Origin: Streptomyces fumanus
Lineage (GTDB): Bacteria; Actinomycetota; Actinomycetes; Streptomycetales; Streptomycetaceae
DNA length: 64,000 bases
Assembly: GCF_014655295.1 (NCBI RefSeq)
Contig: NZ_BNBI01000004.1
Location: 434,001 to 498,000 of the forward strand
Direction: 5' to 3'
The notes beneath the pieces are model-generated. The model worked only from the letters and a program-made list of their open reading frames with translations, was not told the DNA's origin and searched no databases. Below are positions 52,256 through 62,054 of the stretch, one piece after another (within the stretch, counting starts at the first letter, position 1; every line of letters starts with the position of its first letter). Made by a program: the position numbers and the translations under genes.

Positions 52256-53422
52256 TCACGTGTCCAGGAGATCCCACCACCAGCGGATGGACGGGTAGGG
52301 CAGCGGCTGGTGGTTGGTGGGTTCGGAGCGCTCGGCCGTGAGTCCGCCGTGACCGAAGGTGTAGGACAGGGCGTGGGGATCCTGGTCTGGTTCGATGGAG
52401 TCGGTCTTGCGGTGGTAGGTGGTGTGGGGTGTGAGGAGGTATTCGGCGTACCCGCGGATCATCTGGCCGAGATCGGCTACGTAGGTGCGGACGTCGTCTC
52501 GGGCGGTGGGCAGGTACTTTTCGCTCAGCCGCACGAACAGGCACATGACCTGGTCGCGGAGCCGCACGGCCTGATCGAACGCCTCGGGCAGGGTGCAGTG
52601 GTGCTCACGCAGCAGGAGATCGACCAGGTTGACGGGCGCTCGCCGGGGGGCCTCGTCCGGGTGCGGTGGCCGGCCCAGGGCGTGTTCGCGGGCGTACGAG
52701 AAGATGTCGTTGTCCCAGCCGATGAGCAGTGTCGCTGCCTGGGACAAGGCCCGCAGCTCGGGCACGGTCAGCAGCGGTGTGGACAGATCGGGCTCCCGTG
52801 TCATTTCGACCAGCAGAGGGATGAGGGGGCCGCCTGCGCTGTCGCTGCGCATCAGCACGTAGTGGTCCAGGGTCGGCTGGGCTCCCGCCAGTGAATAGGC
52901 GGTGTGCCGTAGGTGTCCGAGCCATCCGTGGCGGTGCGCGTTGACCCAGCGGGCGGACAGCAGGGGCCCGAGACAGGCTTGGACACGGTGGGCGAGGTCG
53001 GTCCACATCGCCAGGAAGGGCGGTTCCTCTGCCGATTCGCCGGCCGGGCGCTGCGGGACGGAGCCGTCCATCGCCTGCAGGGTTCGGGCGATCGCATCGG
53101 ATGCCAGCATGAGGTCGCCGGCGACCGGGTCGGCCTCCAGCACCAGCATGTCGAAGTACCCGTGCAGGATCGCGTTCTGCGCAGCGAGGGCGAAGCGGTC
53201 GCTGCCGGATGTGGTGGGCAGGGCGAGGCAGGCCATCGCGGGCAGGTTGTAGTCGGTGAGCATGGACCGCTGGTGGGGGATGAGACGGGGGCCGAGGTCA
53301 TCGAGCCAGGTGCCGATCCGGGCGGTGAGGATGTCGTAGTCGGGGTGCGGGGTGGTCGCGTAGGGGATGTACAGCGGTGGGATGTCCAGTCGGATCGGCG
53401 AGGGCGTGGTCCGTCCGGTCAC
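52256..53422 (-). CDS. class I terpene synthase-like protein with altered Asp-rich motif
   Basis: 388 residues. The start is a GTG overlapping the stop of the upstream toroid-protein gene (GTGA). The NSE metal motif is intact (GWDNDIFSYAREH near residue 235, NDxxSxxxE). At residue 88, where the DDxxD motif should be, the sequence is GYFDMLVLEAD: the first Asp is kept, the second is Met. The RY-like end (AEYLLTPHTTYHRK) is partly present. These enzymes ionise prenyl diphosphates with three Mg ions. With one motif altered, it may use a different metal arrangement or substrate. Confidence 0.78.
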   Translation of the reverse strand: MTGRTTPSPIRLDIPPLYIPYATTPHPDYDILTARIGTWLDDLGPRLIPHQRSMLTDYNLPAMACLALPTTSGSDRFALAAQNAILHGYFDMLVLEADPVAGDLMLASDAIARTLQAMDGSVPQRPAGESAEEPPFLAMWTDLAHRVQACLGPLLSARWVNAHRHGWLGHLRHTAYSLAGAQPTLDHYVLMRSDSAGGPLIPLLVEMTREPDLSTPLLTVPELRALSQAATLLIGWDNDIFSYAREHALGRPPHPDEAPRRAPVNLVDLLLREHHCTLPEAFDQAVRLRDQVMCLFVRLSEKYLPTARDDVRTYVADLGQMIRGYAEYLLTPHTTYHRKTDSIEPDQDPHALSYTFGHGGLTAERSEPTNHQPLPYPSIRWWWDLLDT

Positions 53423-55017
53423 CGGTGCCTCCTTGCCGAGGCGGTCGCGGTCGTGGAGGGGGTGCCGGTCGCGGTGTCCTGGATGGAGTGCAGGGCGTGG
53501 GTCAGGCCGCGGAGGATGAGTGCGGCGGTGACACTCTTGACCTCGATGGGGAACATGCGTGGTGAGGAGCCGTCCAGACAGGCGGGGATGTTCCCGTCGG
53601 GGTCTTGCCGCGCGCACAGGTAGGAGGCGCCTTCGTGCAGTCCGGTCCTGATGCCGGCCATGGCCAGGGCTGTCAGGGCGAAGCCGGTGCTGACGGGGTT
53701 GCTCATGTCGGTCGGGGTGTAGCCCCACCCGCCGTCCTGGTGGCGGGTGTCGATGAGCCGCTTGACGGTGCGCTGGATGACGTTACGTGCCGCGTGCGCG
53801 GTGCGGTCGGGCAGGACGCGCGCCTCCAGCGCATCTTCGAGGGCGTGCACCGCGCGCATCATGGAGGCGGCCTCGCTGAGGTGCCAGTCCACGTCGAAGG
53901 TCCCGTCCCGCTGCTGGCTGTCCATGAGGAACCGGGCACCCCGGGTGATCCGTGCGGCGTACCGGCCGGGGTCGTGCTGGGCGAGCACACTGAGCGCTTC
54001 ACCGGTTTGCGCGACGGCTGAGGGGTTGCCGTAATTGTAGATCGGGTAGCCGCCGTCAGGGTTCTGCAGCGACTCCAGGTACGCGCAGCCCCGGGTGAGG
54101 TGGTGGGCGTAGCGGTGCCGATCGATGCGCAGCAGTGTCTCCAGTGAGAGTGCGGTGGTCTCCACGTCGGTCTGCTCGGTCAGGGGGTTGTAGGTCCAGC
54201 CGCCGCTGGGAGTCTGCGTGGACACCAGCCATCGGCCCATGCGCGCCTGCAGTTCGCTCTCCACTCCGGCTTCGACCAGGGACATGCCGCCGAACCCGGT
54301 GCACTCGATGCCGGGGGTCAGGCTGAAGCCGCCGTCGGGCCGCTGGGCGGCCAGTAGCGGGGGCAGACCGTTGCGGATGTGCTGTCGGTAGCCGGGATAC
54401 CGGCGGAGCGCGTGCAGGGCCATGAGGTGGACGAGCAGATTGCCTTCCCAGAGCCGGCCGGTGCCGACCGCCGTGGCCAGGGTGGTCAGCTCCTCCTCGG
54501 TCACCCGCTCCGGGTGCCCGAGTCCGTGCAGGATGAGGCACTTGCCGGCAGTCATCTCCACCTGTTTCCAGGACTGGAACTGCCGTGCTTCCAGCGCCGA
54601 GTCCTGCGGGAGGACTACTGTGTCGATCGCTTCGGCGGCGTAGAGGATGCTCTGCAGCAGCACGCGTTTGCGTGCGGCGGTGAAGTGATGGAACCCGTTC
54701 ATCAGCCCGTCGACGACCTCGGGCCCGAGCGGTGGGCGCCGGTCGAGCACAGCGGCCAGCAGGAGCTGGTCCACCGCTGAGAGCCTCGCGGTGGCCCGAG
54801 ATCCGGCCAGGAACCCTCGGATCCTGGCCTGCACGGCGGGTTCCGTCCGCTCGGCTTCCAGCAGCCGTAGCATCAGCGCCGATTCCAGGACCCGGCTCTC
54901 GCAGTGGCTGAAGACTTCTCCCTCCGCGGTGACCATGGTCGCCAGGTGATCGGTCAGACGACGGTGCGAGCGGCGGATCTCAGCGATCGGCTTCAGCGGC
55001 AACGGGCTGGCCTGCAT
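53419..55017 (-). CDS. class II terpene cyclase/prenyltransferase-like alpha-toroid protein
   Basis: 532 residues from an ATG with AAAGGGA upstream. Six QW-like repeats are seen, including AAQRPDGGFSLTPG, STQTPSGGWTYNP, LQNPDGGYPIYNYG, DSQQRDGTFDVDW and TRHQDGGWGYTPTD, as in squalene-hopene and drimenyl-type class II cyclases. The acid motif DxDD is not there: the best match, near residue 281, reads TDVETTALSLETLL, so the last two Asp are Glu and Thr. It may still protonate through other residues, or bind a chain without cyclising. It is coupled to the class I synthase gene. Confidence 0.8.
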   Translation of the reverse strand: MQASPLPLKPIAEIRRSHRRLTDHLATMVTAEGEVFSHCESRVLESALMLRLLEAERTEPAVQARIRGFLAGSRATARLSAVDQLLLAAVLDRRPPLGPEVVDGLMNGFHHFTAARKRVLLQSILYAAEAIDTVVLPQDSALEARQFQSWKQVEMTAGKCLILHGLGHPERVTEEELTTLATAVGTGRLWEGNLLVHLMALHALRRYPGYRQHIRNGLPPLLAAQRPDGGFSLTPGIECTGFGGMSLVEAGVESELQARMGRWLVSTQTPSGGWTYNPLTEQTDVETTALSLETLLRIDRHRYAHHLTRGCAYLESLQNPDGGYPIYNYGNPSAVAQTGEALSVLAQHDPGRYAARITRGARFLMDSQQRDGTFDVDWHLSEAASMMRAVHALEDALEARVLPDRTAHAARNVIQRTVKRLIDTRHQDGGWGYTPTDMSNPVSTGFALTALAMAGIRTGLHEGASYLCARQDPDGNIPACLDGSSPRMFPIEVKSVTAALILRGLTHALHSIQDTATGTPSTTATASARRHR

Positions 55018-55149
55018 CGTCACGTCCCTTTCGTTCTTCGCATAGGCGGTGGGGGCGCGCGTGTCCGGGTTCTGCCAGGTCACGCGTGCGGGGCAGAGGC
55101 TGGGGGTGGGCCACGGCGCTGCCCCGGTCGTGGCCGGTGACCGCCTGGC

Positions 55150-56070
55150 TCAGGGGGTACTGCCGCGGGGAGGCCCGTCGGCAGACGGTGCGCCGTGTGT
55201 CGCCTGGGCGGGCGGGGCTTTGACCGAGTGCCAGTAACCGATGACGAACCAGCGCGCGCGGCCTGCCCTGGCCAGGGCTTCGCAGGACTGGCGTACGTAT
55301 TCCTCGCCGGCGGTGAGGGTGGGGCGGTTGGCCAGTGCCTGGGCCCGTGCGGCGAAGATGTCCCAGTTGCGGGAGGTGCCTTCGAGTTCGCCGATGGCCG
55401 TCACCCTCAGCCCTGCCTGCTCCAGGTGGTGCTCGAGTTCTCCGAGGGTGATCAGGTTCGGCAGTGCGTAGGTGCGGCACATGGGTTCGATGTACTGGGC
55501 GTAGTCCTCGCTGGTGATGCCGTCCCGGCACAGCCAGTCATTGCCCAGGAACACCCCGCCCGGTTTGAGGACCCGGGCGATTTCCCGGTGCACGGCGGCC
55601 TTGTCCGGGGCGTGGCACATGGCCTGCAGGTTGTAGGCGGCGTCGAACTCCTCGTCGTCGAAGGGCATGTCCATCGCGTCTCCGTGCACGAACCGCACGG
55701 CCTCCGACAGGCCCTGTTGTGCGGTGAGTTCGCGTGCGATGTCCACCTGGGGCGCGGCGATGGTGATACCGGTGACCTGTGCCCCCGAGCAGGCGGCGAT
55801 CGTGCGGGCGGGCCGGCCGATCCCGCATCCGACATCCAGAACCTTCCAGCCGGGGCGGAATCCGCCCTCCTCCGCCAGTCGGTGTTCCAGCCGCTGTGTG
55901 GCCTCCGCGACGCTTTCCTGCCCCTGGAACGGAGGCAGATGAAACGAATCGGACCACGATTCCCGGTACAGCGGCGTGGCGATCGTGTAGTAGTCCGGCA
56001 CCATTTCCGCGTAGCTCGCTGTGCGCGTCGCGCGGGTCTGGGTCCTTTGCAGAAAACGGCCGAAGTCCAT
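55150..56070 (-). CDS. SAM-dependent C-methyltransferase-like protein (sterol/prenyl type)
   Basis: 306 residues from an ATG with GAGGGAAG upstream. Motif I is WKVLDVGCGIGRPARTIAAC near residue 75, motif II VTGITIAAPQVDIARELT, and FDAAYNLQAMCHAPDKAAV is motif post-II. The overall pattern (YYTIATPLYRESWSDSFHLP near residue 26) is like sterol 24-C-methyltransferases and the enzymes that methylate prenyl diphosphates. It is the first gene of the minus-strand terpenoid operon. It may methylate the prenyl chain before cyclisation. Confidence 0.82.
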   Translation of the reverse strand: MDFGRFLQRTQTRATRTASYAEMVPDYYTIATPLYRESWSDSFHLPPFQGQESVAEATQRLEHRLAEEGGFRPGWKVLDVGCGIGRPARTIAACSGAQVTGITIAAPQVDIARELTAQQGLSEAVRFVHGDAMDMPFDDEEFDAAYNLQAMCHAPDKAAVHREIARVLKPGGVFLGNDWLCRDGITSEDYAQYIEPMCRTYALPNLITLGELEHHLEQAGLRVTAIGELEGTSRNWDIFAARAQALANRPTLTAGEEYVRQSCEALARAGRARWFVIGYWHSVKAPPAQATHGAPSADGPPRGSTP

Positions 56071-57155
56071 GGCGCTTCCCTCCACAGCGGGTGTCGGCCT
56101 GGTGTCCGGTGTGCTGTTTCACGCCGGGCGGATGCGGTTCATGAGGTTCCTTGGATGGCGGCGTCGGTGATCTGGCGCAGGATCTTCAGCGCGGGAGGCG
56201 GTAAGGGGGCTGTCCGGCCGCCCCAGGAGAAGGCTGGAGATACGCCGGGAGACGTCTTGATGGTGGCTGGCCTTCCGGCGCATCTCCTCTCCGCTCTCCG
56301 GCGAAAACCCACCACAGATGATGCGCGGCAGCCTCCGGTGCTGGCTCGCTCACCAGCTCCGGCCTTCACTCATCGGTCACCGTCCGTGCCCACGGTCGCC
56401 CGCGCGCCTGCCCGATCCCGCGGACTCTGGAGACAGTCATCGGGCACCCTCCGGTCGTCACGGCCCGGGCAGCAGCTCTGCCCTCTGGGCTGCACCAGCT
56501 TGACAAACACCCATCAGCCGCCAAAAGGGCGCATTCCCGGCCTCCTGTGCGAACAGGCGATTCCGAGCCACGTCAGATTTCCCCCACCCTCCGCACCGTC
56601 CGAGACATATGTCCCAGTGGGCCGGGGTGTCCCGAATGTGCGCCCCTCCGTCTGCTCACACGGCTCATCCGGCACCCTTGGCATCCCGTGTGCGCAGTAC
56701 GCGCCCGGTCCCGTCTGCCGAAAGACGGCGGGAACTCTCAACCTCCCCGCCGGTGTTCGGCAAAAAGGGCTCCTGGCGGCCGGTCAGTACGGCGAGGGTT
56801 CCGGGCTCGGGTACTGGCGAGCTCGCGCAATCATCCGTCGCCAGTTGTCCGTGGAATCCAGCCTGCTGGTGACCGTGTGTGGCGGTGCTGGGACAGTATC
56901 TGTGCACCGCCGCAGGTGCTGGATATCTGCTTACTCCTTTCGCTACGAGCTTCTCGACGTGTCGGCTTGTGTTTCATGCGTTGCCGACCGTCCCCATGGG
57001 ATGACCGAACTGCGCCCCCCGTATGCGCCATTTACCTACTCCCACCTCTTCGCTCACCTGTGCGCTCCCGTAGCTCCTGCGGAGTCGGGCACGCTGCTTA
57101 CAAGACTGTCTGCTCACCTGCACCGGACTCCGCTGGCCTCGTTGAGGTGGTCTGT
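56071..57155. promoter_or_regulatory. long divergent intergenic region in the terpenoid locus
   Basis: More than 1 kb between the methyltransferase and the prenyl synthase genes, with lower GC than the coding parts. Frames across it have no ribosome sites or domains, and none reads as a whole gene. Promoters for both directions must be here. A TTGACA at about 56500 has no good -10 partner at normal spacing. Confidence 0.45.
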
Positions 57156-58289
57156 ATGTGCCCTGTTGCCCCCACGGCTGGGCTTTCTGGCGGCGAAGGA
57201 GAAAAGAGACTGGATCCGGACTGGGTCCGGTCGGCTGTCGATGCCGTCCTGACCGCTTTCCTTCAGGCAAGAGCAGGCAAGGAGATCGAAGGAAGCCGCC
57301 ATCCAGATCTCGGTACGCCGCTGCTGGACTTCGTGCAGGCCGGCGGAAAGCGTCTGAGGCCCTTCTTGACCATGCTGGGCTGGCATGCGGTCGGTGCGCG
57401 TGGGACAGAGCGAGCGGCGCTGTATCTGGCTGCCTCTCTCGAGTTGTTCCATGTCTTCGCACTCATTCACGACGACGTCATGGACGGATCGGAAACCCGG
57501 CGAGGTCACCCCTCGCTCCACCGAGCGCAAGGCCGGCGTTTCGCGAGTCTGCTGGCTTGCGCCGGTCACACACGTCCCGTCAAGGACGTCACGCGCCGCC
57601 TGGGGGAGGGAGCGGCCATCTTGATCGGGGACGCTGCTCTGGCATGGTCCGAGGAGTTGTTCTGGCGCGGTGATCCTGCCCCTGAGCAGTGCGCCCGGGT
57701 GGTTCCGTTGCTGTGCCGCATGCGCACCGAACTCGTGCACGGGCAGTACCTCGACCTGGAAGCGTCTGCACGTGCCATGGTCACGGTGGAGGAGGCATTG
57801 ACGATCGCACGGTACAAATCGGCGAAGTACAGCGTCGAGCATCCCCTGCACTTGGGGGCTGCGCTCGGTGGAGCTACCCCTCAAGTACTCGAGGCCCTGT
57901 CCGCCTACGCACTACCGGCCGGTGAAGCCTTCCAACTACGAGATGACCTGTTAGGGGTCTATGGCGATCCGCGCCAAACCGGCAAGTCGGCCTTGGACGA
58001 TCTGCGCGAGGGCAAGAAGACCGTACTGGTCTGTCTGGCACGGCAGGCGGCCGACGCTGAGCAGCACCGCGTGCTGGACACGCTGCTGGGTCGTGGCGAC
58101 CTGGACGAGGAAGGTGCTGATCGGCTCCGGGCCGTCTTGGAGGACACCGGGGCTCGCATGCGGACGGAGAGCATGATCGCGGACCGGGCACGGCAGGCAA
58201 AGGCCGCTCTGCGGCAACTGCCCGCCAATGCGGCAGTGCGGGCGTCTCTGCATACGCTGATCACGCGTCTTGTCCAGCGCGATGTCTGA
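57156..58289 (+). CDS. polyprenyl (probably geranylgeranyl) diphosphate synthase
   Basis: 377 residues from an ATG with GAGGTGG six bases upstream. The first Asp-rich motif is ALIHDDVMDGSETRRGHPS near residue 106 and the second is FQLRDDLLGVYGDPRQTGKS near residue 260. GGKRLRPFLTMLGW near residue 64 binds diphosphate. The residue before the first motif that sets chain length is small (LELFHVFALIHDD), which suggests C20 or longer. It would make the substrate for the divergent methyltransferase/cyclase genes. Confidence 0.9.
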   Translation: MCPVAPTAGLSGGEGEKRLDPDWVRSAVDAVLTAFLQARAGKEIEGSRHPDLGTPLLDFVQAGGKRLRPFLTMLGWHAVGARGTERAALYLAASLELFHVFALIHDDVMDGSETRRGHPSLHRAQGRRFASLLACAGHTRPVKDVTRRLGEGAAILIGDAALAWSEELFWRGDPAPEQCARVVPLLCRMRTELVHGQYLDLEASARAMVTVEEALTIARYKSAKYSVEHPLHLGAALGGATPQVLEALSAYALPAGEAFQLRDDLLGVYGDPRQTGKSALDDLREGKKTVLVCLARQAADAEQHRVLDTLLGRGDLDEEGADRLRAVLEDTGARMRTESMIADRARQAKAALRQLPANAAVRASLHTLITRLVQRDV

Positions 58290-59269
58290 ACGGGTACTGC
58301 GGCCAGGGCAGGGCACGACGGGCGGGAAGTCGCCACCGGAGCCTTCCGCCAGCCGACGCGGTCAGGGAAAGAAAGGACGAAGTGGCAACTGAGGGTCCGA
58401 GTGGGAAGTTCGGTGTCAGCCCGGTACGTCTGTTCTCCGTGCCGCTTACCCGCGGGGTCAGCCCGGACCTGGTAGATGCGCGCTCATCATCACGCGTGGA
58501 TGAGGAGGACGGGGCTGTGCCTGACGGCACGCGCCGCCCAAGGGGTGGCTTCATGGGAAGCGCACCGAGCTGCCACGGTCACGGATCGAGGGGGCAGGTC
58601 CTTGACGCTGCCGTCGGAGGCGCGGCGGACCCAGGGGTGCCCGCCGAAACCGGTTGCGGGGTAGAAGCAGACATAGCCGTCCGGACAGGCGATCTGGACC
58701 TGGGCGGCGCGGGATTCGCTGGAGGCGGAGGCCGGGACGGTCGGTGGCGGGAGGGCGGCGGCCGCAGCATGTATCAGGTTCTTCAGCACGTCCTACAGGT
58801 ACTGCCTGCGGCCGCCCGGGTGGGTCGGGCCGGCAGCGGGTTCACCCCGGGAGAGCGCCTCCAGCGCACGATGACAGAGCCGTCGCCACGCAGAGCCTGC
58901 TGCTGATACGAGATGCGCGGGGTGCCATTCCGGTCTCCGGGTGCTCACCGGTCGGCGGAAGGAGCGCATCAGGTCGTCGCACACCGCGCCGGCCACACCC
59001 CGGCCAGGCTCCCCTATGACGACCTCCCCCTGAGCATCGACCGCATCGCCGCAACCGATCCCGCCCGGGTCACCGAGCTCCGGGTCGCCGCCCGCCGAAC
59101 CCCCAGCCACTGGACCCCGCCCTGCACCACGGAGTCCGTTGGAACTCGATATATCCCGATTGTCCGCGAGGATGAGTGCGGCGACGCATATGACCGAACG
59201 GTCACTGGCTTGCGTACGTTCCCTCATGCCACGTTCGTGGAGGTAGAGAACCGGTTACGGGAGCTGAGA
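58290..59269. other. intergenic region with a peptidase-inhibitor-like remnant
   Basis: Nearly 1 kb before the AraC gene. On the minus strand at 58490-58789 a frame reads ACPDGYVCFYPATGFGGHPW, which looks like the Cys-rich core of secreted I36-type peptidase inhibitors, but the signal peptide is incomplete and no ribosome site precedes it, so I take it as a fossil. The rest is empty apart from the AraC promoter. Confidence 0.45.
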
Positions 59270-60271
59270 ATGCTGGTGACAGAGTTCAGCACCGAGAGGG
59301 TGGCAGCCCCAGAGCGATTCGATCTGTTCGTTGATATCACTGACCGCTCTCACATGGCCAACTGGCTGCACAGCGAGGATCAGGACGACTTCCGGGCGAG
59401 GATGAGGAGCCTGGATTTGGGAGAGTTACAGGTCTCCACGATGTCATTTTCTCATCTGGGGATCACGCGGAGCGCGAAGCTGATCCGGCAGTCCGACCCC
59501 GAGGCATACCAGATCAACTATTTCCTGCGTCAAAAAGGATCTCTCTCCGCAGCCGGAGCCGATACGGTGCTGCATGAAGGTGATCTGGTGATGATGGACT
59601 CCAGCCATCCCTACCGTGGAGATGTCCGCGCCACCGGGGAGAGCTGGTCGCATGTGACCGTGCAGTTCGCCCGAAGGCTGATGCCGTTCCCGGAGAAGGC
59701 GGTGCGGCGCCTACTCGGTGTCCCGATCAGCGGGCGTCACGGGATGGGCGGGGTGTTCACCCGTTGGTTGTCCGACCTGAACGTACGGGCTGACGAGTTC
59801 ACTCCGGCCGACGTTCCCACCCTCGCCTCGGTCACCCTGGACCTCCTGGCCTCCACCATCGCCCGCTCTCTGGGGTCTGAGGATGCACTGAGTCCGGAGA
59901 CTCGCAGGAACGCTCTGCGCGTCCGAATAAACGCGTTTGTCGAGCAGCACCTCGATGATCTGAACATGACCCCTCAGGTCATTGCTGACGCCCACCACAT
60001 CTCCCTGCGCCAGCTCCAGCAGTTGCTCGCCGAGGTCGACGTTTCGCCGGCGGCATGGATACGCCACCGCCGTCTGGAACGTTGCCGCCTGGATCTGGCC
60101 GACCCCCACCTGAGCACCCGCCCGATCCAGGTCATTGCCGCCCGCTGGGGCTTCACCGATCCGCCGCACTTCAGCCGTCTGTTTCGGAGCGTTTACGGGA
60201 TGTCACCGCGGGACTACAGGAACGCGTCTTCCAGGATGTGCGCGAATCGCCAACATCCCTGCGCGGAATGA
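59270..60271 (+). CDS. AraC-family regulator with an AraC_binding_2 sensor domain
   Basis: 333 residues from an ATG with GGGAG seven bases upstream; longer in-frame starts lack a ribosome site. Residues 1-200 form a cupin-like sensor domain (YQINYFLRQKGSLSAAGADT, then GDLVMMDSSHPYRGDVRATG). Residues 215-325 are the double HTH of AraC (VIADAHHISLRQLQQLLAEV, then VIAARWGFTDPPHFSRLFRS). It lies downstream of the prenyl synthase gene in the same direction and is the obvious candidate to control the terpenoid locus. Confidence 0.87.
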   Translation: MLVTEFSTERVAAPERFDLFVDITDRSHMANWLHSEDQDDFRARMRSLDLGELQVSTMSFSHLGITRSAKLIRQSDPEAYQINYFLRQKGSLSAAGADTVLHEGDLVMMDSSHPYRGDVRATGESWSHVTVQFARRLMPFPEKAVRRLLGVPISGRHGMGGVFTRWLSDLNVRADEFTPADVPTLASVTLDLLASTIARSLGSEDALSPETRRNALRVRINAFVEQHLDDLNMTPQVIADAHHISLRQLQQLLAEVDVSPAAWIRHRRLERCRLDLADPHLSTRPIQVIAARWGFTDPPHFSRLFRSVYGMSPRDYRNASSRMCANRQHPCAE

Positions 60272-60541
60272 CAAGGTCTGACGTTGCCGGCCTGGGCATC
60301 CTGAACGTCAACGATCCGAACGGCCCTCAGTCGGCCCTTGTCCGAGCGGCCCAGAGCGTCGGTGCCGGACCAGACCTCATGAGGACGTGTCCTCCGCTCA
60401 ACTCACGGCGTCGGCTGCTGCGGCGAGCCCGCTGTTGCACCCGCCCATCGGCACAGCAGTCAGAGCCGTCCACGCCCTGCTCACCTGCACATACCCAGGG
60501 TGAAAACGATTCAGTAGGAATTGACCAATCAAGGGAGAACA

Positions 60542-61486
60542 GTGGGACAGACACGATGGGTTCTAGCCTTCGATGGGGCATGTAGCACCTGCTCGGCCAT
60601 CTCCGCGTCCGTGTCAGAGGCGTGCGCGGACAAGCTGGAGGTGATGCCACTGGAACATGACGACGTCCAACGGTGGCGACAGAGCAGCATGGGTGCCGAC
60701 CCGAAATGGGCGCCCACACTGCTGCGCGTGAACGGGGACGAAGCAAAAGCCTGGACAGGCCCCGCCATGTCCTTCACGCTGGCCAGGCATCTCGGTCCGC
60801 AGGCGACAGTACGGGTTCTGCGGGCACTGGGAAGACTGCGCCATGGAACCAGCGAGAAATCTTCGGAAGTCGCTGGGCCCGGAATTGGGCGTAAGCGTTT
60901 CCTTCAGATGAGTGGTGGCTTGGGCGTCGCCATTGGGCTGACCCTGACCGGCCGGACTCCCGCCTTCGCGCGATCCGATCGCACTGCAGCCGACTCCTGG
61001 GTTGCGGCGAACTTGGACCGTCTGCCGCGCACGTACGAGGAGATCGTCCGGCACACGGTGCCCTACCGGAAAGCGATCGTAAAAGCGCTGTCTCCCGAAG
61101 AGCGCACCGCAGTCTGGCTCGCGAACATCGATCGCTACCGCCAAGATCATCCCCACGCCACAGCCGCTCAGATCCAGGTCATGGATGACGCTTCCACCCT
61201 GGCTGCTCGCGTCTTCGTGTCACCCGGAGACCACACCGAGGAGATGCGCAAATTCAGTGAGCGGGCCAAGGAGGCACTAGGTTTGCGGGAAGCCGAAGCC
61301 ATGGCCATGAGCATCGGTCCCGCCGACCCGCCCGCGATCCAGGCCCGGTCTGCCGATTGTTCTTGCTCAACTCAGGACTGCACGTGCTGTGCCGGTGGCT
61401 ACTACTGTCTGCGCGGCGGTTGCACCGTTATCCCGTCGGATTGCGGTCTGTTCTGGTTGTTCGATTGCAATGGCCGGTGCGGCTGA
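60542..61486 (+). CDS. bacteriocin fulvocin C-related protein with DCC-like N-terminus and Cys-rich tail
   Basis: 314 residues from a GTG with GGGAG upstream. Residues 1-110 resemble a DCC/thioredoxin-like fold with the pair FDGACSTC near residue 11. A twin-Arg-like segment, GRKRFLQMSGGLGVAIGLTL, is at residue 113, inside the protein and not at its start. The helical middle part is followed by a tail with ten Cys in 43 residues (SADCSCSTQDCTCC to FDCNGRCG). This matches the actinobacterial proteins called fulvocin C-related. Whether the tail is a peptide toxin or a stable extracellular domain is not known. Confidence 0.8.
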   Translation: MGQTRWVLAFDGACSTCSAISASVSEACADKLEVMPLEHDDVQRWRQSSMGADPKWAPTLLRVNGDEAKAWTGPAMSFTLARHLGPQATVRVLRALGRLRHGTSEKSSEVAGPGIGRKRFLQMSGGLGVAIGLTLTGRTPAFARSDRTAADSWVAANLDRLPRTYEEIVRHTVPYRKAIVKALSPEERTAVWLANIDRYRQDHPHATAAQIQVMDDASTLAARVFVSPGDHTEEMRKFSERAKEALGLREAEAMAMSIGPADPPAIQARSADCSCSTQDCTCCAGGYYCLRGGCTVIPSDCGLFWLFDCNGRCG

Positions 61487-61790
61487 GCGGCCGCCTAAGG
61501 CCGGGGAGTTACTGAGCCCTTTTCATCGCGGCGTCTGAGGAGCAAAAACAGGCTGGTCAGCGTGGTGGTGACGTGACGAAGCCCTTCGTCGTTGGTGTGG
61601 TGATCTCACTCAGCACGCCGACCGCCGGGGGGCTTCGTTGGTTCCGTACCCTTCCCTGCTCGACGTCCCGTACAAGCTGGTCGAGCATGTCTCCTAGCTC
61701 GTCCATATCCGAAGGTGTGAGCTCTGCTCAGGTTCTGCCAGTGCTGGTCCGTCTGCGCTGGAATGTGAAGCTGTCTCAGCTTGTGGCGGG

Positions 61791-62054
61791 ATGCATGGTT
61801 CTTGTGTCGACTGCGACGCCACGGTCGAGATCGGCAACGGCTGGTCGTCCTGCGCCACCATCCACGATGTCCGCGACGAAGCCTCCTCCGGACCCGGCAC
61901 CGCCGCCCTCGCCGAGGTCGAGCGGCACCGCGCCAGCGAGCTGTTCGCCGACGCGGTCGGCGAGTACGCCCAGGTCCTCGCCGCCGGCGTCACCTTCACC
62001 CGCCCGAAGACACCGTGCCGTAACCCGCTCGCCCGGAAGGCACGTGCGGCCTGA
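61791..62054 (+). CDS. possible small protein of unknown function
   Basis: 87 codons from an ATG with only a weak GGCGGG upstream. The reading MHGSCVDCDATVEIGNGWSS has a CxxC pair near its start, and the rest is Ala/Arg-rich. Coding bias is moderate. The surrounding 61.5-62.2 kb stretch shows no other gene on the plus strand; a short minus-strand frame (MDELGDMLDQLVRDVEQGRV at about 61560-61710) may be another remnant. Confidence 0.35.
   Translation: MHGSCVDCDATVEIGNGWSSCATIHDVRDEASSGPGTAALAEVERHRASELFADAVGEYAQVLAAGVTFTRPKTPCRNPLARKARAA

Noticed and set aside
55195..57252. A 685-codon plus-strand frame opposite the methyltransferase gene
   Set aside because: It runs antisense through a gene with clear SAM motifs and then through the intergenic region, with no ribosome site or domain.
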